Shown one piece after another: positions 33,811-46,250 of a stretch of 64,000 nt of DNA. Within the stretch, counting starts at the first letter, position 1, and each line of letters starts with the position of its first letter. Below the pieces are notes generated by a model, which was not told where the DNA came from, did no database searches, and worked only from the letters and a program-made list of their open reading frames with translations. A program made the translations under genes and the position numbers. Where the stretch lies: assembly GCA_021229015.1 (NCBI GenBank), contig CM037789.1, forward strand, positions 43,204,377 to 43,268,376, in the 5' to 3' direction. Source of the DNA: Solen grandis (lineage: Eukaryota > Mollusca > Bivalvia > Adapedonta > Solenidae).

Positions 33811-36800
33811 TTATTATTATTATTATTATTAATATTATTATTCTTTTCTTCCTCAAGGATTTTCATATGTTGCAATCGTCCTAGGAAAAATTTTGGCATA
33901 TTATTCATATGAGTAATTAAAAGATTCTATAATTTTCAAATGCCTATGACGTCATTATGACGTCACACTTGGCAATTGCTACAAAAGTTTGTACGCGGTC
34001 CAGAGCGAAAATTAATAAACCGATTTTTATCAAATTTTCACAGAATGTGTATATTATGTTCTAGTTGTCCATCACGGTGTCCGTTTTTCAAAATTCGAAA
34101 AGCCCAAGGTTCTATGGCGAATGCAAGATTCAAACCAAGGACGTCAAATTGATAAATGCTCATAAAATCGTCCCTAAATGAGAGAGAAGGTTGCTATTTT
34201 GTCAGTATATAGATCTCCGATAGATTTAAATAGTTTGTGAAAATGGACGTTTTGTGACGTCATATGACGTCATCAAATTTCTAATATTTAAACACATAAT
34301 TTTATATGTTAATATGGTCCAAGGACATTGAAATTTCGAGGCCTTATTTTCCAAGAGATGGTATTTTGAATTCTATGATTTTCATATCTCTATGACGTCA
34401 TATGACGTCACACTTGAAATAAGCTACAAAAGTTTGTACGCGGTCCAGAGCCATTATTAATGAACCAATTTTCATCAAATTTTCACAGAATGTGTATATT
34501 ATGTTCTAGTTGTGCATCCCGGTGTCCGTTTTTCAAAATTCGAAAAGTCCAAGGTTCTATAGCGATTCCAAGATTCGAACCAAGGTCGTTAATTTTCAAA
34601 TTCTTATAAAATCGGTCCTATTTAAGATAGAAAGATGATATTGGGTCAGTATATAGGTCTCTGAGAGTCTTAAACATTTTGTGAAAATAAATGTCATATG
34701 ACGTCACGTGACGTCATTATATGATAATGAATTTCTAATTCTAACAAGATTATTTCTATATGTTGAAATTTTCGAAGGGCAATGAAAATTTAACCCCGCA
34801 TGCTTTAGATACTGAAATTTCGATTTCAATTATTTTCAGAAGCCTATGACGTCATATGACGTCACATTTGAAATTGACTATAAAGTTTGTACACGGTCCA
34901 GAGCCATTATTAATGGGCCGATTTTCATCATATTTTCACAAAATGTGTATATTAAGTTCTTGTTGTGCATCTCGGGATCCGTTTTTCAAAATTCGAAAAG
35001 TCCATGGTTCTATAGCGAATTCAAGATTCGAACCAAGGTCGTAAATTTTTAAATGCTTATAAAATCAGTCCTATTTGAGATAGAAAAGTGATATTTGGTC
35101 AGTATATAGGTCTCTGGGAGTCTTAAACATTTCGTGAAAAAAAACGTCATCTGACGTCATGTGACGTCATTATATGATAATGTATTTCTAATATTAACAA
35201 GAGTATTTCTATATGTTGAGATTTTCGAAGGGCAATGAAAATTTAATGACAAGGAATCAGACGCTGAAATTTCGATTTCAATGATTTTCATATGTCTCTG
35301 ACGTCATATGACGTCACATTTGAAATTGACTACGAAAGTTTGTACACGGTCCAGAGCCATTATTAATGGGCCGATTTTCATTAAATTTTCACAGCATGTG
35401 TATATTACGTTCTTATTGTGTATACCGGTGTCCGTTTTTCAAAATTCGAAAAGTCCAAGCATCTATGGCGGATCCAAGATTCGAACCAAGGACGTCAATT
35501 TTTAAATGCTTATAAAATCGGTCCTATTTGAGATAGATAGTTGAAATTTTGTTAGTTAGTAGGTCTCTGGGTGTCTTAAGAATTATGCGAAAATAAACGT
35601 CATATGCCGTCACGTGACGTCATTTTTTATTGTTATTATTCTTTTCTTCTTCCTAACTAAACGCTTATGTTAATATGTTGCAATAGTCCTAGGACGATGA
35701 AATTTTTATGGGTTATTAGGCACGTGAGGAAATTTGATTTCTGCATATATGTAGCCATATCTCAATAAATATCGATTTTTGTAAATATATGAAAAAAAAT
35801 TTTACGCAATACAAAGTTATAAGCAAAAAAAATAAATGAAATGAAGCTAATTTTGCTGATAATATGCTGTTTTCTTGAGGTTTAACAGTCAATATCTCAG
35901 AAACGACTGAAGATAAGTTTATACATTATGCGTATAAAATGTAGCATGTTTTAAGAGCTTTCTAATGGTACCAAGTTTATTGAAATTGGACTTCATATAA
36001 GAAAGTTACATGGAAAATAAGATATTTCATAATCATGCATCATAAAATATGGAAAAGGTCACGCGCAGGGTCACCAAGCTTAAATACTTGCGCAACGACT
36101 TAAAAAAAAAAAAAAAAATATCAAATTGCAATTGATGGGCTATATCTTGATTTTGTTGTTGTTTTTTTTTGTTGTTGTTTTTTTGTCGAATGTTGACTGT
36201 TTCCAAAATAAGCATTGAAGTTAATACATGTACAACGGCACAAGACAAAATCCGTATTTGCAACACTATGTAGCTAGCGAGCATTTGCAAGCCTTGAAAA
36301 ATTCACACGCAGCCCCACATTTTAGACCATCTAAAAACTGCATTGTTATGCTAACGATATTCATATTGCATCAGTTTGTAGGCTGGGATGTTACCTTTCA
36401 AAATATCACCATAGTTGAAATTCCAGGAATTTATGGCAAAACTACGGAAGCCAAAACGCCAAAATCGCTAAATACGATTAACTACGTTACAGGTGTCGAA
36501 AGGATATAGCACTATACAAATATTCAATACTTCTTCCTAATGAGGCTAAAATTAAACAAGGTTACAACTGAGCTGGAGTGATGAAATTCTATGTGTGATG
36601 AAAGTTAGAAACTTACATTTGAACACTGTTTCATTTTTCTTTCATGTCATATGACATAGTATAAATTTTGTATGTAAACTACATGTGCAAGATATGGGCG
36701 GACTTTTATTAAAATTCACAGAATGTGTTCTATTTGTGCTATTTTATATAGAAATAGAGGAGATAGAAAGTTGCAATTTGGACAGATTATCTATTATGTC

Positions 36801-36822
36801 ATCTTCTATATATACTATATAA
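33811..36822 (+). mobile_element. Three-kb type 2 plus type 3 composite element (copy 1)
   Basis: Four type 2 units (33,840-35,625) are followed by a shorter CTTCTTCCTAAC leader and a different non-TGACGTCA tail (35,740-36,820) with GTAGCCATATCTCAATAAA, AAAGGTCACGCGCAGG, A and T tracts, and GAGGCTAAAATTAAACAAGG. It is duplicated at 58,172-61,155. Short frames (36,033-36,509) are not conserved in register between copies. Confidence 0.75.
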
Positions 36823-37195
36823 AGCAGAAAGTCCTATTGGGTTTGTTCTGTTTATTAGGACTTTCTGCCTAAAGCAGAAAGTCCTATTGGGTTTGTTCTG
36901 TTTATTAGGACTTTCTGCCTAAAGCAGAAAGACCTATTGGGTTTGTTCTGTTTATTATTATTATTAGGACTTTCTGCCTAAAGCAGAAAGTCCTATTGGG
37001 TTTGTTCTGTTTATTATTATTATTAGGACTTTCTGCCTAAAGCAGAAAGTCCTATTGGGTTTGTACTGTTTATTCTTCTTCTTCTTATTATTAGGACTTT
37101 CTGCCTAAAGCAGAAAGTCCTATTGGGTTTGTTATGTTTATTAGGGCTTTCTGCCTCAAGCAGAAAGACCTTTTGGGTTTGTTATGTTTATTATT
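36822..37195 (+). repeat. Cluster of six foldback units (AGGACTTTCTGC / GCAGAAAGTCCT)
   Basis: Hairpins sit at 36,857, 36,907, 36,966, 37,025, 37,093 and 37,143, each 29 bases long with a 12-bp stem and a CTAAA or CTCAA loop. Each is followed by AT(T)GGGTTTGTTCTGTTTATT or a close variant. Unit spacing is 50-68 bp depending on inserted TTA or CTT triplets. Confidence 0.92.
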
Positions 37196-38910
37196 ATTAT
37201 TATTATTCTTTTCTTCTTCCTAACTAAACGCTTATTTTTATATGTTGCAATAGTCCTAGGACGATGAAATTTTTATGGCTTATTAGTCACGTGAGGAAAT
37301 TTTGATTTCAATGATTTTCAGCACCCTATGACGTCACATGACGTCACAGCTAAAAATAGTGAAAAATGGTGTTCGCGCTCTACAGCCGTCATTTATGGTC
37401 GGATTTTCTTCAAATTTTCACAGATGGTACATATTGAATAAAAAGGTGTGCATATCCTGTCAGCTAACCGAAATTCCGAAAGACCGAAGTTCTGTGGCTG
37501 AAATAAGATTCGAACATAGGACCGAAAATTTCATTTTAGGATAAAAGAGCTTCAGGATGAGATAGAAAGTTGAAACTTACACAGTTTGCAGTTCTGCAGA
37601 ATTTCTACAAATATTTTGAGTCGTGACGTCATATGACGTCATGTGACGTCATAAGCATACTTCTTAATTTTCATTTTAGGGCAATGATTTCAACATGATG
37701 CCAGTTGTTCAGAATAATGAAAATTTCAGAGTTATGAAAGGAAAGTATGCGCTTTTGAACAAAAGCATCTTCAGCACCCTATGACGTCACATGACGTCAC
37801 AGCTAAAAATAGTGAAAAATGTGTGTTCGCGCTCTACAGCCGTCATTTATGGTCGGATTTTCTTCAAATTTTCACAGATGGTACATCTTGAATAAAAGGT
37901 GTGCATATCCTGTCAGCTAACCGAAATTCCGAAAGACCGAAGTTCTGTGGCTGAAATAAGATTCGAACATAGGACCGAAAATTTCATTTTAGAATTAAAG
38001 AGCTGCAGGATGAGATAGAAAGTTGAAACTTACACAGTTTGCAGTTCTGCAGAATTTCTACAAATATTTTGAGTCGTGACGTCATATGACGTCATGTGAC
38101 GTCATAAGCATACTTCTTAATATTCATTTTAGGGCAATGATTTCGACATGATGCCAGTTGTTCAGAATAATGAAAATTTCAGAGTTATGAAAGCAAGGTA
38201 TGTGCTTTTGAACAAAAGCATCTTCAGCACCCTATGACGTCACATGACGTCACAGCAAAAAATAATGAAAAATGGTGTTCGCACTCTACAGCCGTCATTT
38301 ATTGTCAGATTTTCTTCAAATTTTCACAGATGGTACATTTTGAAACTCAGATGTGCATATCCTGTCAGCTAACCAAACTTCCAAAAGACTGAAGTTCTGT
38401 GGCTGAAAAAAGATTCGAACATAGGACCAAAAATTTCATTTTAGGATTAAAGAGCTTCAGGATGAGATAGAAGGTTGAAACTTACACAGTTTGCAGTTCT
38501 GCAGAATTTCTACATATATCTTGAGTTTTGACGTCATATGACGTCTTGTGACGTCATAAGCATACTTCTTAATTTTCATTTTAGGGCAATGATTTTGACA
38601 TGATGCCAGTTGTTCAGAATAACGAAAATTTCAGAGTTATGACAGTAAAGTATGCCCTTTTGAACAAAAGCATCTTAGCACACTATGACGTCATGTGACG
38701 TCAGAGCTAAAAATAGTTAAAAATGTGTTCACGCTCTACAGCCGCCATTTATGGTCGGATTTTCTTCAAATTTTCACAGATGGTACATCTTGAAGTTAAG
38801 TGTGCATATCCTGTCAGCTAACCGAAATTCCGAAAGACCGAAGTTTGTGTGGCTGAAATAAGATTCGAACATTGGACCGAAAATTTCATTTTAGGATTAG
38901 AGAAGCTGAT
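37196..38910 (+). mobile_element. Type 1 core array, four units, truncated at its right end
   Basis: Leader CTTCTTCCTAACTAAACGC, four type 1 units of about 450 bp (CTCTACAGCCGTCATTTATG near 37,379, 37,831, 38,285 and 38,739). It breaks off in GATTAGAGAAGCTGAT at the border of the 7.7 kb repeat. Confidence 0.75.
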
Positions 38911-41170
38911 GGTGTTTTTTATTCGGCAAGGTGTATCTCAAAAACGAACAAGATTCTACCTAGACACTGTGGATAAAATCTGTAGTGATTTGAAAGACCT
39001 TTCAGGTGATATTTAGTTTTTGAAGATCGGGGTTGAATTGGTTGACTTATGACAGAAAGGCGAAAAGTGTACTTTTAACGAAATTGAAACGCTGTAGTTT
39101 CATGAACTTTGAGTCAAAAATCATGATTTCTTCAGGATTAACACACTGAAAAGTGAAGTGATGTATACTGCAAGGAATACTTGTTTGGTCACGTGATTAT
39201 AACGTCATGCATATTTAAGCAGAAATTATTAAAAAATTCATATAAAATCGGCAAGTTGATGTTTGAAGTTGAAATTTGCACGAATGCCGTAGCCTACAAT
39301 GTGCAAAATGTCCTGAAAATTTCAAGTGATTCCGTCAACAAACATGGCAGATATTCATGTTTTTCGGAAAGGGCTTGTATATGAAAATCTGCAATTTGAA
39401 GGAAGAGAAGAAGGCGGTTATTGGGTTGGTTACCCTCTATCCGGACGTTCCTACGCAGGAAAGAGTGCCCGTGTTGAAAGGTGAATTGCGATGCGTATTT
39501 GAGAGAATGAGGTGCATTTTAGAATGCAATGGTGTACACCAGGACCGATAAGCATATTGCCTTTGTTATAACGGCTTTCTTCAAACTTTTATTAGGGCTT
39601 TCTGCCTCAAGCAGAAAGACCTTTTGGGTTTGTTATGTTTATTAGGACTTTCTGCCTACAGGCAGAAAGTCATATTGGGTTTGTACTGTTTTTTTTTTTA
39701 TTGATTTCTCTTCTTCTTCTTATTCTTTTTTTCTTCCTCTTATATTTGTGTTAATTTCGAGGTGTTGCCATTGACTCAGAACAATGAAAATTTTATGGCA
39801 TATATTTCAAACCATGAGCTTTCGGATGCAATGAATTTCATATTCATATGACGTCAATAACGTCAGATTTGACGTCAGGTGAAAAAGATTTGTACGCGGT
39901 CTACAGCCATTATTGCTGGACCGATTTTCATCAAAATTTCACAGAATGTGTATGTTAGGCTCTAGTTGTGCATCCCGGTGTCCGTTTTACCAAATTCGAA
40001 AAGGCAAAAGTTTTATGGCGAATCCAAGATTCGAACTAATGACGTCAAATTTCAAATGCGTATACAATCGCTTCCAATAGAGCTAGGAAAGCTGATATTT
40101 GGACTGAATATTAATCTCTAGGTTTTCTTTAATTCTAAAAAGATGAACGTCATATGACGTCACATGACGTCATAATGCAAATAAAACTTTCGTATTAAAA
40201 CTTAACGGTTTTTAAGCCCTGTAGGCTTCATTTTTTGTATGATTTGCTTGAAATTTTGTCTGACGATGCAGTTTTAGATTCTATGGAGCCATGTCACTTT
40301 TTTTCCCGGCAAATCCCAAAGGTCAAGGTCATATATCAATTATCGGCTTTTTATTCGGCCTTAAATATCTCAAAAACGGTAAATATTCTATCAAGACACT
40401 ATGCGTATAATTTGTAGTGCTTAGAAAGACCTTTCAGATGATATTTAGTTTTTGATGATCGGGGTTGAATTGATTGAGTTATGGCGAATAAATTTGGTAA
40501 CCCCCAGTGTGTTTAACAGTTTATATCTCGAAAACCTTTGATTTTTCAAAATATGATGATGAATATTATTTGTAGAGCAATGTTTGGCCTAAAATTTAAT
40601 GATTGGCCAAAAATTGATGGAGTAATGGGAAAAAACGAAATTCGTGTATGTAGCTTTGGTGAATTTTTCATTTTCAGGTGGTTTAAAGAGCTTATATCTC
40701 AAAAGTATTAAGTAATATTCCTAAACATAAAGCGTGTGAAATGTAGAGAATTTTTCAGACGATTATTTTGGTACCTTAAGTTTTGAAATTGAACAAAGTA
40801 TAAGGAAGTTACATCAAAAATAAGAATTTAAACATGTAGAATTTCAGCGATTCTGCCGTGTTGTCAATCTTTACGGCTAATATCTCAAAGCCATTAGAAA
40901 AAGTCCACATCTTAAGCGAGTGAGATGTAGAGAATTTTAAGACGATTATTTTGGCACCTAGAGTTTTAAAATTGATTAAAGTATAAGGAAGTTACATCAA
41001 AAATACGAATATAAACCCCAAGTGTAAGAATTTTCGAGAAATATCCTACTTTCGCTTTCACGTTAATTGAAGCATTTTCGGAAAATATGTAATGTTACAG
41101 CTATGTATTAGTCATATAAATTGCAAAAAACTTTTACTTATATCATATTGATATTACTAGCTAAACAAGC

Positions 41171-41475
41171 GTACCTTTTCCGGTGGCCGAGTGGTTAGAG
41201 CGTCCGCCTCGGGAGCGGAAGGTCGTGGGTTCGATTCCTGACCGACATACCAAAGTCGTAAAAAATGGTAATGTTATAGCTCCCTTGCTTGGCGCTCAGC
41301 ATATAAGGGTATTGCAGGACTGGTTAGGCGGTATCAGGATGATGTGACTGGGTGTGGTATCATGCCACATGTCTAGGGGCGTGATACTGCAGTGTGGTAG
41401 TCCTATACCCGCATGAAGTAGACATCGTGACTGGCTGAATTACTGTCGGTGGGACGTTAAACCCAACAAACAAAC
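41171..41475 (+). mobile_element. tRNA-headed SINE, copy A
   Basis: The tRNA-like head has GGTGGCCGAGTGGTTAGAGC, an anticodon-like stem-loop TCCGC-CTCGGGA-GCGGA (loop centre CGG, proline-type) and GTGGGTTCGATTCC. The body contains ATAGCTCCCTTGCTTGG and GACTGGGTGTGG. The tail is GACGTTAAACCCAAC plus AAACAAAC. The acceptor stem does not pair, so this is a SINE head and not a functional tRNA gene. Confidence 0.85.
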
Positions 41476-41697
41476 TGATATCATATATAGCAGTGTTTAC
41501 TACACCGATCCCTACCACGAGGTGTGACACTGGCGCATGTTGACGTCTTTTGTAAACATTTATTAAAGTTGCTTAAATAATCATGTTTATAGATAAACAT
41601 TTACATAAGAATGAGGAGTTTCGGAAATATTTTTTGCAAAGGGACTCCTAAGGAAAGAAAAGGATGCTAAATTAAATACTAAAATACAAGTATAGTT

Positions 41698-41922
41698 TAT
41701 TAGGTTTAACGTCCACCGACAGTATTTAAGTCTTTTGGAGAACAATGTCTACTTGAGACAAATGTAGTGTTGTCACATGCACAGTATCACGTCGTAGACT
41801 GTTGGCATGATACCACACCAGTCACATTAGCCGGACACCGGGCCATCAGTCCTAGAACTACCCTTATTAAGCTGAGCGCCAACAAGGGAGCTATCCCAGT
41901 ACCTATTTTTACAAATTTGGGT
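41698..41922 (-). mobile_element. Same SINE, headless, inverted relative to 41,171-41,475 (copy A)
   Basis: The minus strand gives AGCTCCCTTG, GAGCGCTCAGCTTAATAAG-like, then GTCCGGC, GACTGGTGTGG, and TACTGTCGGTGGACGTTAAACC. It ends before the tRNA-like head. It is separated from the plus-strand copy by about 220 bp. Confidence 0.82.
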
Positions 41923-42311
41923 AAATACAAGAATTGAATATTGATATAACGTTTTTAAACAACTTACAGATCGTTACGTTCGTTCAGGCTTCTTAACTGT
42001 TAAATCTCTCTTAATAAACACTAACTATAACGAATTACAGTCGTCTCCATGTATGTACAAGCATTATTGAAATTTAACTACGAGGCTACACGCGTCGACG
42101 AATCTATTCCATGGTAGCATTTACGGTTTTATTCCCGCGACTGTACACAAAAATTAAAAAAAAGAAGAGATTTTGATATGCAGAATTAATAGGTTTAAGT
42201 TTAATTGCTTATATTTTGAAAACCCTATTAAAACTAGACCAAATAGGGCTATAATTGAATTGTAGGGATTTTCAGGACATTTATTTTGGTACCTAGAATG
42301 CTAAAATTGGA

Positions 42312-42536
42312 ATCTTCAGCCCTCACCGCTGTGGGTTCGAATTCCGGTAGGGGACTTCGGATTTTTCATGTGAGGAAGCCTTCCAGCTGGCTTGCGGTAG
42401 GTCGGTGGTTATATCCGCGTATCTCTGTGTACTCGGGGTTTTCCCTCCACCTGTAATTAGCTGGACGTCTCTATATGATTGAAATACTATCACAGCGACG
42501 GTAAACCCAATACAACAACAAACAACAACAACAACA
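42312..42536 (+). mobile_element. Second SINE type with CAACAACAA tail, copy A
   Basis: B-box-like GTGGGTTCGAATTCCGG, body AAGCCTTCCAGCTGGCTTGC and TAATTAGCTGGACGTC, end GACGGTAAACCCAATAC followed by CAA repeats. The 5' tRNA-like half is missing. Confidence 0.8.
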
Positions 42537-42778
42537 ATTAAATTGGTCAAGTTATAAGAAAGCGATATCAAAATAAAGATTTATTTATTTTCGACATATG
42601 GCTTACTTCACAAAGTTCATGTATGAGAAGTCCATACGAAAAAAAAAAAAAAAAAAGTAAAAGGTAGGAAATATAATATATATTCTTTCTAACGGTATTA
42701 ATCTTTACATTTCAAAATGTTGCAGAAAGTCCTATCATTCGTATCAACGAATGAAATCTAGTGTTTATTATTATTATT

Positions 42779-45115
42779 AGGACTTTCTGCCCTTTCGGCA
42801 GAAAGTCCTATTGGGTTTGTTATGTTTATTCTTCTTATTATTCTTTTTTTCTTCCTAACTAAACGCTTATTTTTCTATGTTGCAATACTCCTAGGACGAT
42901 GAAATTTTTATGACTTATTAGTCACGTGAGGAAATTTTGATTTCTATGATTTTCATATGCCTATGACGTCATATGACGTCATATTTGAAAAATGCTTCAA
43001 AAGTTTGTACGCGGTCTACAGCCATTGTTTGTGAACCCATTTTCATCAAATTTTCACAGACTGTGTATATTAAGTTCTAGTTGTGCATCCCGGTGTCCGT
43101 TTTTCAAAATTCGAAAAGTCCATGGTTCTATAGCGAATCCAAGATTCGAACCAAGGTCGTAAATTTTTAAATACTTATAAAATCTGTCCTATTTAAGATT
43201 GAAAGTTGATATTTAATCAGTATATAGGTCTCTAGAAGTTTTAAACATTTTGTGAAAATAAATGTCATATGACGTCACGTGACGTCATTATATGATAATG
43301 TATTTCTAATATTAACAAGAAATTTCTATATGTTGAAATTGTCGAAGGGCAATGAAAATTTAATGACACATGCTTCAAATGCTGAAATTTTGATTTCTAT
43401 GATTTTCATATCTCTATGACGTCATATGACGTCACACGTGAAATAAGCTTCAAAAGATTGTACGCAGTCCAGAGCCATTATTAATGAACCGATTTTCATC
43501 AAATTTTCACAGAATGTGTATATTAAGTTCTAGTTGTGCATCCGGTGTCCGTTTTTCAAAATTCGAAATTGCCAAGGTTCTATAGCGAATCCAAGATTCG
43601 AACCAAGGTCGTAAATTTTCAAATGCTTATAAAATCAGTCCTTTTTGAGATAGAAAGTTGATATTTGGTCAGTATGTAGGTCTCTCGGAGTCTTAAAAAT
43701 ATTTTGAAAATTTGCATCATATGACGTCACGTGACGTCATTATATGAAAATATATTACTAACATTAACAAGATTATTTCTATATGTTGAAATGGTCGAAG
43801 AGCAATGAAAATTTAATGGCATATGTTTCAGACAAAATAATTTCTATTTCAATAATTTTTATAGGCATATGACGTCATATGACGTCACACTTGCCCTATT
43901 CTACAAAAGTGTGTACGCGGTCTACAGCCATTGTTTGTGAACCGATTTTCATCAAATTTTCACAGAAAGTGTATATTAGATTATAGTTGAGCATCGGTGT
44001 CCGTTCTTCCAAATTCAAAATTGCAAAGGTTTTATGGCGGATCCAATATTCGAACTATTGACGTCAAATTTTAAATACGTATAAATCGTTTCCAGATGAG
44101 TTTGAAATCTAATATTTGGAAAGTAAATAAGTCTCCAAAAGTGCTTTACATTCTATGAAGATGAACGTCATTTGACGTCATATGACGTCATAAGGTCAAA
44201 AATTATTTCTGATATATACGCGTAAATTTAATATGTTGTTAACTTCCCAGGACCATGAAATCTTATGGTATATACTTTAGAAATGCTTTAGAATGCAATG
44301 TAATTCATATTAATTTGACGTTATATCACATCAGATTTGACGTCAGAACAAAAAGCTTTTACGCGGTGTACAGCCATTATTTTTGAACCAATTTTCAGCA
44401 AATTTCAAAGAATGTATATGTAACGCTCTAGTTGTGTATCCCGGGTCCTGTTTTACAAATTCGAAAAGACGAAAGGCAATGGTTCTATGGCGAATCCAAG
44501 TTTCGAAACATTGACGTCAAATTTCAAAAACATATAAAATCGCTTCGAGATGATTTAGAAAGTTGATATTTGACTGAATATTAGTCTTTAAGACTTATTT
44601 TATATTCTGTGAGGATTAACGTTATTTGACGTCATAAGGTCAAAAAGAATGTTAATATATCTACAGCGTTAATTTCTATATGTTGCAAAGTTGCAAGGAG
44701 CATGAAAAAAATTACTTATATTTAAGATACTTAATATTTCATTTCATTGATTTTCTTATGCCTATGATGTCATGTGACATCAAACTTGACGTTGTCTACA
44801 AACTCTTGTATGCGGTCTACAGCCTTATTATAGGATGGAATTCGAATTGTAAGCGTTTTAAATACATTTGATTTGTAAATAGATTATAAAAATAGCCCAA
44901 GTTAAATAAATCGTTATGAAAAAAATGACTTTTAGTTACTTTTGCCATTTCCTCCAAGTTAAACCGTTTATTTTTCAAAGTTCATTTAAGTTATGGCCAT
45001 ACAAAAGCAAGTTAAAGGCTGCAATTTCATATCCTCTTACTTTTTTTTTGTTTTTTAAGTATTTGACAAATGTAGCAGAAAGTCCTATCATTCGTATCAA
45101 ACGAATGAAATCTAG
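42779..45115 (+). mobile_element. Complete 2.3 kb Helentron/HINE-like element, type 2 related core (copy A)
   Basis: The 5' foldback is AGGACTTTCTGCC-CTTTC-GGCAGAAAGTCCT (42,779-42,809). A TTA/CTT tract and the CTAACTAAACGC leader follow. Four diverged units carry TGACGTCA pairs and TTCGAAC, then a degraded 3' part. The end is GCAGAAAGTCCT (45,075-45,086), hairpin CATTCGT-ATCAA-ACGAATG, and CTAG at 45,112-45,115. Confidence 0.75.
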
Positions 45116-46250
45116 TTATTATTATTATTCTTTTCTTCTTCTAACTAAACGCTTATTTTTATATGTTGCAATAGTCCTAGGACGATGAAATTTTTATGGC
45201 TTATTAGTCACGTGAGGAAATTTTGATTTCAATGATTTTCAGCACCCTATGACGTCATATGACGTCACAGCTAAAAATAGTGAAAAATGGTGTTCGCGCT
45301 CTACAGCCGTCATTTATGGTCGGATTTTCTTCAAATTTTCACAGATGGTACATCTTGAATCAAAGGTGTGCATATCCTGTCAGCTAACCGAAATTCCGAA
45401 AGACCGAAGTTCTGTGGCTGAAATAAGATTCGAACATAGGACCGAAAATTTCATTTTAGGATAAAAGAGCTTCAGGATGAGATAGAAAGTTGAAACTTAT
45501 ACAGTTTACAGTTCTGCAGAATTTCTACAAATATTTTGAGTCATGATTCATATGACGTCATGTGACGTCATAAGCATACTTCTTAATTTTCATTTTAGGA
45601 CAATGATTTCGACATGATGCCAGTTGTTCAGAATAATGAAAATTTCAGAGTTATAAAAGCAAAGTATTCGCTTTTGAACAAAAGCATCTTCAGCCACCTA
45701 TGACGTCACATGACGTCACAGCTAAAAATAGTGAAAAATGGTGTTCGCGCTCTACAGCCGTCATTTATGGTCGGATTTTCTTCAAATTTTCACAGATGGT
45801 ACATCTTGAATCAAAGGTGTGCATATCTTGTCAGCTAACCGAAATTCCGAAAGACCGAAGTTCTGTGGCTGAAATAAGATTCGAACATAGGACCGAAAAT
45901 TTCATTTTAGGATTAAGAGCTTCAGGATGAGATAGAAGTTGAAACTTACACAGTTTGCAGTTCTGCAGAATTTCTACAAATTTTTGAGTCGTGACGTCAT
46001 ATGATGTCATGTGACGTCATAAGCATACTTCTTCATTTTCATTTTAGGGCAATGATTTCGACATGATGCCAGTTGTTCAGATAATGAAAATTTCAGAGTT
46101 ATGAAAGCAAACGATTTGCTTTTGAACAAAAGCATCTTCAGCACCCTATGACGTCACATGACGTCACAGCTAAAAATAGTGAAAAATAGTGTTCGCGCTC
46201 TACAGCCGTCATTTCTTAACCAATTGACTTGATTTTTTTTACAGAATGTA
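45116..46250 (+). repeat. Type 1 TGACGTCA core array inside copy A
   Basis: CTAACTAAACGC leader, then units at about 45,250, 45,705 and 46,150, with double (CACATG-centred) and triple TGACGTCA clusters. It leads into CATTTCTTAACCAATTGAC at 46,210. The 71-78 residue frames here are repeat by-products. Confidence 0.85.

Noticed and set aside
36842..37195. Rho-independent-type transcription terminators (hairpins followed by T-rich sequence)
   Set aside because: The hairpins look similar, but this is eukaryotic DNA and the hairpins are transposon termini.
36822..37195. CRISPR array (regular short palindromic repeats)
   Set aside because: Spacers are TTA microsatellite and a constant sequence, not unique spacers, and the host is an animal.
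39181..39551. Frames of 64-67 residues repeated at 39,181, 46,927 and 54,736
   Set aside because: They repeat because the 7.7 kb unit repeats. The second frame (39,357-39,551) is broken by indels in copies B and C.
41175..41255. Proline-type tRNA gene
   Set aside because: The anticodon-like and T-arm parts are good, but the acceptor stem does not pair and the sequence continues into a SINE body.
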